Of a stretch of 15,647 bases of DNA, positions 10,356-15,647 are shown piece by piece. The stretch covers positions 1 to 15,647 of the forward strand of contig MSJH02000537.1 of NCBI GenBank assembly GCA_001931875.2. The letters run 5' to 3'. The notes under the pieces are model-generated. The model did no database searches, was not told the DNA's origin, and was given only the letters and a program-made list of their open reading frames with translations. Position 1 is the first letter of the stretch; each line of letters opens with the position of its first letter. The stretch comes from Byssochlamys sp. IMV 00236. Its lineage: Eukaryota; Ascomycota; Eurotiomycetes; Eurotiales; Thermoascaceae. The translations under genes and the position numbers were made by a program.

Positions 10356-11217
10356 TTATGCTCTCGCTATCTCGGTTCCATTATCTGAAATCGTAAAGTG
10401 TCTTGAATATCCCATAAGTGAAAATATCTTGATGAGTGCCATAGCAACACATTTTGCAGTCTTATCAACTGAAGACTCTAATATGACAAATCTTGTACAT
10501 ATATCAACTACAATAAGTAGAAATGTATATTACCCTGCATTAGACTTGAATAGACCAGCTAAACCCATTGCATAGGAATCACCAGGCATGTAGCTATAAA
10601 CTGGCTTCTGAGGGCTGTATCCTCTCTTGTACACATTGTACTTTTGACAAGTGGGACGTTGATTGACGTACTTCACTGCATCTGCCAGTAAGTTTGGTCA
10701 GTGCATGTCCAGGTTATGAATATACTCGACAATATGATCAGCACCAAAATGACCGAATTTATGTGCTTCATCTAGGATGTTTTTTCTATCCTTTTCATCG
10801 GGTATGATGTAACCCTTATCAGTGAACTTGTCCGAATTTTGAACATAAAAAACTTTTACATTTTTTCTTTTCTCTTTTGCTTTGTCAAGTTTTCTTTTCT
10901 TTTCTAACATATAACTTTGAGGAAGCTCATCATACCTTCTCCAGTTCCATGGTAGTTTGAAATATTCTAGATAGTTTATCACTAAGAATGTTGAGAATAC
11001 TAGGAACAGATACTACATCAAAATTATAGTTTAACAACGTTTTCATCCAGTTGATCATCATAGGATTCACAGTATCCTGGGTGAAGAGATAAGTAAAACT
11101 TCGATGGTCTGTGTGAACAGTAAAATGGCGGCCCACAGAAATTTGTGAAACTTCTTTAGAGCAAATACAACTGTCAATCTGGCAAGAAGTCCTATCTCGA
11201 TTTGCGCTATACCTCAA
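10356..11217 (-). mobile_element. Ty3/gypsy-like pol remnant (RNase H to integrase)
   Basis: A decayed LTR-retrotransposon fragment read right to left. The RNase H part shows ALKKFHKFLW in one frame, then HFTVHTDHRSFTYLF and the end-of-RNase-H motif LSDKLSRIF in another (frameshift near 11130). After a second frameshift near 10950-10975 comes the integrase zinc-binding region (AHKFGHFGADH), then PTCQKYN where the second Cys of CxxC is Tyr, then YTFLLIVVDICTRFVIL and SDNGTE (Asp at 10383-10385). In-frame stops occur at 10698-10700 (where Trp is usual), 10530-10532 and 10356-10358. The first catalytic Asp, usual in DLAGP, appears as Gly in GLAGLF (10563-10565). No RT core, protease, gag or LTR is recognisable. 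The element is dead and truncated at both ends. Confidence 0.85.
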
Positions 11218-11495
11218 ATTTTGCCCTGAAAATGTCCTCGTTATTCTACGAAACTTAAGCCATTTCGAATTTGTAGGTAATCATCGTCTGCTAGTTCTCA
11301 GCACCTATGTTTAATTGTTCATATGGCGTGCACACTGTCGCACCATTTTTGATCATATACTTTTCTCGTCAGAACACATAATGTCAACAATTTCCGAAAA
11401 ATTTAGCAAATGCCGTCTACAATAAAGCAATCTTCTCATTACGACAAGTGAGTTCTATTTAAATTATTTTATTTAATAAATAACAATAATTCTAC
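11218..11495. other. Unrecognised stretch with AATAAA signals
   Basis: No open frame or family is recognised. On the plus strand AATAAA occurs at 11421-11426 and 11475-11480, the latter 15 bases before the 28-A tract. The arrangement resembles the 3' end of a polyadenylated transcript copied back into DNA, but the body sequence cannot be assigned. Confidence 0.35.

Positions 11496-11523
<28 letters not shown>
11496..11523 (+). repeat. 28-base A tract
   Basis: An uninterrupted run of 28 A, preceded by AATAAA (11475-11480) and followed immediately by in-frame DIRS-like reverse transcriptase coding sequence. It could be a retroposed poly(A) tail or a slippage-expanded homopolymer at a junction. 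Confidence 0.9.
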
Positions 11524-11526
<3 letters not shown>

Positions 11527-12613
11527 ATCAATTCTGGATTGCCGGAAATTGAATCAATTTATAGAAGTGGAGAGCTTCAAGATGGAAGGGGTGCCAGCGT
11601 TACGAGAGATCATCGAAAAGGACGATTTTATAGTGAAACTAGATTTAAAAGATGCTTACACTGTAGTACCCACCCACAAAGATTCAAGACCGTTCTTGGC
11701 ATTCGAAAATCAAAGCTTTGTTTACCAATACAAGGCGTTAAACGTCGGTTTAAACATCACCTCAAGAATTTTTACCAAGTTACTAAGGCACGCACTGGAA
11801 CCTCTAAGGAAAAGTGGGGGTGCGATTAGTGTACTTTTTAGACAATATTTGTCTGATGGATCAAGATGTAAATTCATTAAGAAACACTGCTCAAATGGTA
11901 ATTCAACATCTAGAATCTTTAGGATTCATCCTCAATAAGAAGAAGAGTGTACTGACTCCTCTCCAGATCCAGGAATACCTAGGATTCACCTTCAACACAA
12001 GGAGAATGATGGTTACGGTACCGGATTTAAAGATCAAGAACCTCAATCAAAGGTTGAGACAAACTCACCAACCTGTGAAGAGACTATGTCGCTGAATAGC
12101 GAATCTATTGGGCAAGATGACAGCAATGCTCCCAGCGCGGGAGAAGCACTGCTTCACATACGATATCTACAGAGAGATCTGGCAAAATCATTATCCATCC
12201 ATTATCAAGAACCAAGGTACCTTTATACGAGAAGAGTATCCCAAATCAATTTTTCAACCAAATCAAATCAAGCTGGGGACCATTGAAAATAGACACCTTT
12301 GCCAATCAACACAACCATCAACTGAAAAAGTACTGGAGTTTAATGTCGGACCCAGGAGCAACAGCAGTGGATGCATTCGAAAAAAAAATAGCCAAAGAAG
12401 GGCTTATATTGTTACCCTCCATGGAAGTTGATCTCGAGATTACTCCATCGCATCAAGATAAATCAATTACACCAAGTGATCTTGGTAAAGTCGTTGTGGA
12501 TAACACAGTTTTGGTTTTCAATGCTATTACAGGTGCCACAACTAACGGCTCCAATGATATATCAACAGAATCTTTCAATGATTTTAGTCGCCTGGTGCTT
12601 ATCAGGAAAGCAA
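11524..12613 (+). mobile_element. DIRS-like retrotransposon pol remnant (RT and downstream pol)
   Basis: A truncated tyrosine-recombinase-class retroelement. The frame opens at ILDCRKLN, continues through FKMEGVPALREII, KLDLKDAYTVVP and YQYKALNVGLN (RT fingers/palm), and after a frameshift in the G run at about 11815 reaches the catalytic box as VYFLDNIC, where the second Asp of the usual LDD is Asn (11844-11846). SVLTPLQIQEYLGFTFNT follows. TGA at 12093-12095 sits where Trp is usual, then GKMTAMLPA and, in another frame, GEALLHIRYLQRDLAKSL. A segment of the RNase H region is missing before KIDTFANQHNHQLKKYW (about 12286). After another frameshift near 12420, LISRLLHRIK to LVAWCLSGKQ completes the readable part. 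No tyrosine recombinase, gag or terminal repeats are seen. Family assignment rests on recalled DIRS1-type motifs; the element is non-functional. Confidence 0.82.
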
Positions 12614-13013
12614 GGTCGCCAGGATGAAAACACGGACACTGGAACAACAAATGGCCATTTTACAACTTCGCTTGGTCAACAATAAATTCAATGAACAAAG
12701 ATCCAAAGTTTAAAGGGCTCTACATCGTCATGGACAATGTCCCTTCCATAAATATGAAGAGGTTAAAAGTTTGATTACAAGTGGAGGATATCGATACATA
12801 TATCTTCCTCCATATACACCAGAATTAATCCGGTTGAAACAGTTTTGGTATCTTGTCAAGAATAGGGTAAGACGTTCAAAGTTTGGGGATGCAGAAGACC
12901 TTCACACAAGAATAGCTGAAGCAGGCAACATGATTCCCCCAGAGAAGCTAAAAAATATTACTCAGCATTCTGTAAAATGTTTTGATAAATGTCTTCGCAA
13001 AGAACCTGTTTAA
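12614..13013 (+). mobile_element. IS630/Tc1-like transposase fragment (C-terminal half), inactive
   Basis: The C-terminal part of a DDE transposase. GTTNGHF (12641-12661) continues after a frameshift as YNFAWSTINSMN, then GLYIVMDNVPSI with the second catalytic Asp at 12733-12735. A further frameshift near 12770 leads to LITSGGYRYIYLPPYTPEL and then QFWYLVKNRVRR. In this family the third acidic residue is the Glu of NPIEQFW; here the codon at 12837-12839 gives Lys. Thirty-four residues separate that site from the Asp, as expected for a DD34E enzyme. The C terminus is KCFDKCLRKEPV, with stop TAA at 13011-13013. The N-terminal DNA-binding region and first Asp are absent. The fragment directly abuts the DIRS remnant; the exact boundary (about 12605-12640) is uncertain. 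Confidence 0.82.
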
Positions 13014-13219
13014 GGCGGATAAATCTAAATATTACAACTACAAATATTAAATTAAATAAAATTGTCTACAGTACGATGACTCTTTCTTTTTTTTTGACGT
13101 CTTTGCTGTTCAAATATTACATTGTTAGATTGAAATCTTTAAGTAAATGTTTTGATATTGTGAAATGCTCCTTTTTCAATTATTGGGGAGACTTATTATT
13201 GTAGTTTTATTACATAACT

Positions 13220-13380
13220 TTTAAAGATGCTGTCGAGCCTAAAGGTAATGTCCCTGTTAAGAAACGGTCATGTGGCTCTATATTACATAATTCGTCTGAA
13301 TTGTCTGTGCCGAGTCTATGGAAAAAGCAAAAGATATATTTAGTGAAACTTTTGAGGACCCTCATCCAGAAATAATATAA
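13220..13380 (+). other. Unassigned coding-like scrap, two overlapping frames
   Basis: One frame (13220-13375) reads FKDAVEPKGNVPVKKRSCGS and ends at TAA. A second frame from ATG 13318 reads MEKAKDIFSETFEDPHPEII and ends at TAA 13378-13380. Both look non-random and could be one former reading frame broken by a frameshift near 13315. No family is recognised and no upstream start fits. Chance remains possible. Confidence 0.2.
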
Positions 13381-13902
13381 ATAGTTTCCGATCCCCTATA
13401 AAAGTACAGGTCTTTATTTTTTGTAAGACTAAACTTTTATCAATTATACTTTATTTTGAATATGCTTGAGCTAAAAATATTTTTGCGTTGCTTTTAGTAA
13501 TAAACTTTGCACCAAGAAGTTTTACCCAAGTTTTAGACCAGCATACCAACAACTTAAAACTGAATTAAAAAAGTAAGTGAAAAATAACGTAAAACAGGAT
13601 AAAAAAGAAAAACATTTCAAAAGTTCTGAAAGTTTTATTATCATGGCCAGGTTAAATGCCAGGATGAAAAGGAATCTATTCTTTTAACTATATATCAGTC
13701 ATTTGATTATTAAAAAATACTACTGTACATTAAAAATAAGGTCTCTAATCCGCCTAGTAAGCTGATCAAACTCCAGCGGATACAAGCGTAGTCTTTCTTA
13801 CCGATATTAATGATAGGCCAAAGAAACCTGAAAAAAATTTGTTTGTTCATAAGAAAAAAAGGACCTCATAAAAGAAGTGAAATATTCACATTTTGAAAAT
13901 AT

Positions 13903-13957
13903 AACTTACCAAACTTACCAAAAAAAAAAAAAAAAAAAAAAAGAAAAAAAACTTACC
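13903..13957 (-). repeat. A/T homopolymer flanked by three GGTAAGTT motifs
   Basis: Plus-strand AACTTACC occurs at 13903-13910, 13912-13919 and 13950-13957, around a 23-A run (13920-13942). Read on the minus strand, each is GGTAAGTT, a perfect match to a 5' splice donor. They lie just beyond the stop of the minus-strand transposase relic. No matching acceptor or downstream exon is apparent. Confidence 0.5.
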
Positions 13958-13997
13958 TGTCAGTAATATTTGACTCATTGTTACTGAAATATTTCTC

Positions 13998-15361
13998 TTA
14001 AAGATTTCTTTCTTCGTCCAAACAACGCTGAAAAAAAAGACATTGGGTGTTTAATCCATCCTACACAATCTTTTCTTGTTACTTTTCCGGCCGATTCGTA
14101 TATACGATCTATGAGACGATCATCTGCTTTCAATGGTGTTAGAAGAACACCAGCTCTTACCTTTGACCAAAACTCCTCAATTGGATTTAAAAACGGCGAA
14201 TATAAGCACTTATAGCCTCTATCTTCGATCAATTTTTTTTACCACTTTTGGCTTATGAATAGGTGCATTATCCATAACAAAATATTGGCCTTTCATATCA
14301 TTTTTATCCAGTACATCCGTTATATTTGTTAAGTAGACTAAGAAATGCTCGGTGCTTGTTCCAACTTTACCATTTACTTTTACTTCCTTACCATCTGCCT
14401 TTCTTTTTTAGAAGAAGCTGATTCTGGTTTTTTAACTCCAACATTTATGATACCAGCTTGAGGGATTGCGCCTAAAATTGTAAATGTAACATCCTTTCCA
14501 GTTGGTACAATATTTTTTGCAGGCTTGCCTTTGTATGAACGACCATGGTTTCTCTGAGTATATAAATTGAAACCGGCTTCATCAATGAAAACACAGTTCT
14601 TAACAAATTCAAGTCTGTGTCATTCATACATTGTTCAATAATGGCTTTTCTCAACGCTATTACTCTGTCAGAATTTCTCGCGGCTGTTACCTTTTCAAGT
14701 TTCTTTAAGTAATATAAGCCTTGTTTACTAAATGTTTGTGGATGGCAGAAATTGAAATATTCAAACCTTCAAAGTTTTAATTTTAACTCATCTAATACGG
14801 CAGAAGATCTCTTTTCGATATAGTCGATAAGAAATTTAGAATGCTTTCCACTTAACTTAGTACAAGGTCTTCCGCGAGGTTTGTAATAAGTTCCCGAAAG
14901 TCGTCTCTGAGGATCGTTGTTGTAGACTTTAACATAGTTCTGGGCAGTTCGGGCATTGATTCCGGTGGGCTAAAGCTGCATCTTTGGCAGTGAAGTCTTC
15001 CTCAATGATCAAATCAAAGAGTTTCTCAATTTGCTCAGAAGTATATTTCCTGTAGAAACCTCTCATTTTGATTTTAGCAGTCTTATGCTTTATTTTTAAT
15101 GGCATTGCCTCGGCAAAAAGAAAAGCATCTCCAAATGAACCTTCCTCTTGTTCCTTTGGTGTATCAACATCCACATATTTACGTACCCACAATAATGAAC
15201 TGTTCCTAATTTGCTTAATTTTCTCTATCCACTCTTAAATTAAAATGGTCAATTTCCATTTCCTCGCTCTCATCCTCTTCGATATAATGATCAGACAAAG
15301 TATCCATGTCATCATCTGAAATAGTTTCTGTATTAGCAATAGATTCACTAAAGTTATTCAT
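13998..15361 (-). mobile_element. IS630/Tc1-like transposase pseudogene, nearly full length
   Basis: A cut-and-paste DDE transposase read from ATG 15361 to TAA 13998, broken by about eight frameshifts (near 15235, 14968, 14775, 14715, 14602, 14405, 14235 and 14033). Order: an acidic N terminus (DDDMDTLSDHYIEEDESEE), a helix-turn-helix region (RKYTSEQIEKLFDLIIEEDF, then KDAALA, TGINARTAQNYVKVYNN), a basic Arg/Gly segment (YYKPRGRP), then the catalytic core. The three acidic residues are in frame with their motifs: CVFIDEAGFN (Asp 14581-14583), YFVMDNAPIH (Asp 14270-14272) and LNPIEEFW (Glu 14176-14178). About 30 rather than 34 residues separate the last two because the LPPY usual before SPFLNP is missing. 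The C terminus QRCLDEERNL is reached only by skipping one T of an eight-T run. Several breaks lie in homopolymers, so sequencing error is a minor alternative. It is a separate copy from the plus-strand fragment, not an inverted duplicate. Confidence 0.85.
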
Positions 15362-15431
15362 CTTCGTTACAATATTTTGATTAAAATAAAAGAAAAAGCA
15401 GTATTAAAGTAGCTCAGAATTCTTAGCCTAT

Positions 15432-15647
15432 TGATATTTTGGCGCAAAAGCTATTACTAAACAACGCAAAAGTACAGTGCAGCTGGTAAATATTGTCACT
15501 TTGTGAAAAATAAATGTCGCTAAGCCAAAAGCATATGGCAGTTATTGAAATCTAATTGTCAGTTTGGGCAAAAATGATTGTCGCTTTCGAAAAATCATAC
15601 TGTCCATTCCCAAAAACCATAATGTCCACTTAGGCAAATATTATTGT
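15432..15647. repeat. Imperfect 21-22 bp tandem array, TGTC-type unit
   Basis: Units beginning TGTC (or TGGC) start at 15494, 15515, 15536, 15557, 15579, 15601, 15623 and 15645, giving spacings of 21, 21, 21, 22, 22, 22 and 22 bases. The shared pattern is TGTC, then about two bases, CTTT-like, a G/C position or two, and four or five A residues. Two or three more degenerate units carry GCGCAAAAG (15442-15450) and ACGCAAAAG (15464-15472), 22 bases apart. The array begins about 70 bases upstream of the transposase pseudogene start and runs off the window. It may be subterminal repeats of that element; this is inference. Confidence 0.72.

Larger units (their letters stand above)
13014..13997. other. 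AT-rich region without a clear gene
   Basis: About 1 kb between the two transposase relics. It holds scattered short open frames, TATAAA-like boxes near 13401-13406, an A tract at 13920-13942, and three GGTAAGTT motifs on the minus strand. No terminal inverted repeat could be paired with either transposase by eye. A coding-like scrap at 13220-13380 is listed separately. Confidence 0.5.

Noticed and set aside
10081..11400. LTRs flanking the gypsy fragment.
   Set aside because: No direct repeat of useful length between the two sides was found by eye, and both ends of the element are truncated.
13012..13755. AGGCGGAT just after the plus-strand transposase stop and ATCCGCCT at 13748-13755 as terminal inverted repeats.
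   Set aside because: Only eight bases match, flanks do not extend the match, and such pairs are expected by chance over this distance.
14030..14040. The T-run plus CAG near the transposase C terminus as a genuine 3' splice site.
   Set aside because: A single extra T explains the frame change, and no suitable donor within the conserved coding region gives a better product.
1..15647. tRNA, rRNA, CRISPR, bacterial operon or viral capsid signals.
   Set aside because: None was seen on either strand; gene structure with introns and AATAAA signals is eukaryotic.

Overview
The window looks like nuclear DNA of a fungus, most likely an early-diverging Mucorales-type mould. The reasons are AT-rich DNA, very short introns (49, 64 and 65 bases) with GTAA/GTAAG donors, CTAAC-type branch sites and CAG/TAG acceptors, and a transposon mix (Ty3/gypsy, DIRS-like, IS630/Tc1-like) that I associate with Mucorales. 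The lineage is an inference; no rRNA or mitochondrial marker is present.

Left part (1-9155): two intact host genes in convergent orientation. Plus strand 217-1254 (three exons, 307 aa) encodes a two-RRM snRNP protein of the U1A/U2B'' (SNF) family with an unusual proline-rich N-terminal extension. Minus strand 9155-1439 (two exons, 2550 aa) encodes a giant protein made of about a dozen ASH/MSP (Hydin/CFAP65-like) beta-sandwich repeats separated by disordered and coiled-coil linkers. Their stop codons lie only 184 bases apart, with an AATAAA signal for each gene in the gap.

Middle (9156-11523): the upstream region of the giant gene with low-complexity tracts, two unassigned ORF-like scraps, then a decayed Ty3/gypsy pol fragment (RNase H to integrase, minus strand). 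After it comes about 275 bases of unrecognised DNA ending in AATAAA and a 28-A tract.

Right part (11524-15647): a transposon graveyard. A 5'-truncated DIRS-like pol fragment (plus) runs directly into a truncated IS630/Tc1-like transposase (plus) whose third acidic residue is Lys. About 1 kb of AT-rich DNA without a clear gene follows, then a nearly full-length but multiply frameshifted second IS630/Tc1-like transposase (minus). Just upstream of that transposase is an imperfect 21-22 bp tandem array that runs off the window end.

The two host genes have no evident functional link. I see no RNA gene, CRISPR array or clear new multi-gene system. The most unusual item is the giant ASH-repeat protein, a class best known from cilia and centrosomes; next is the 21-22 bp array beside the second transposase.
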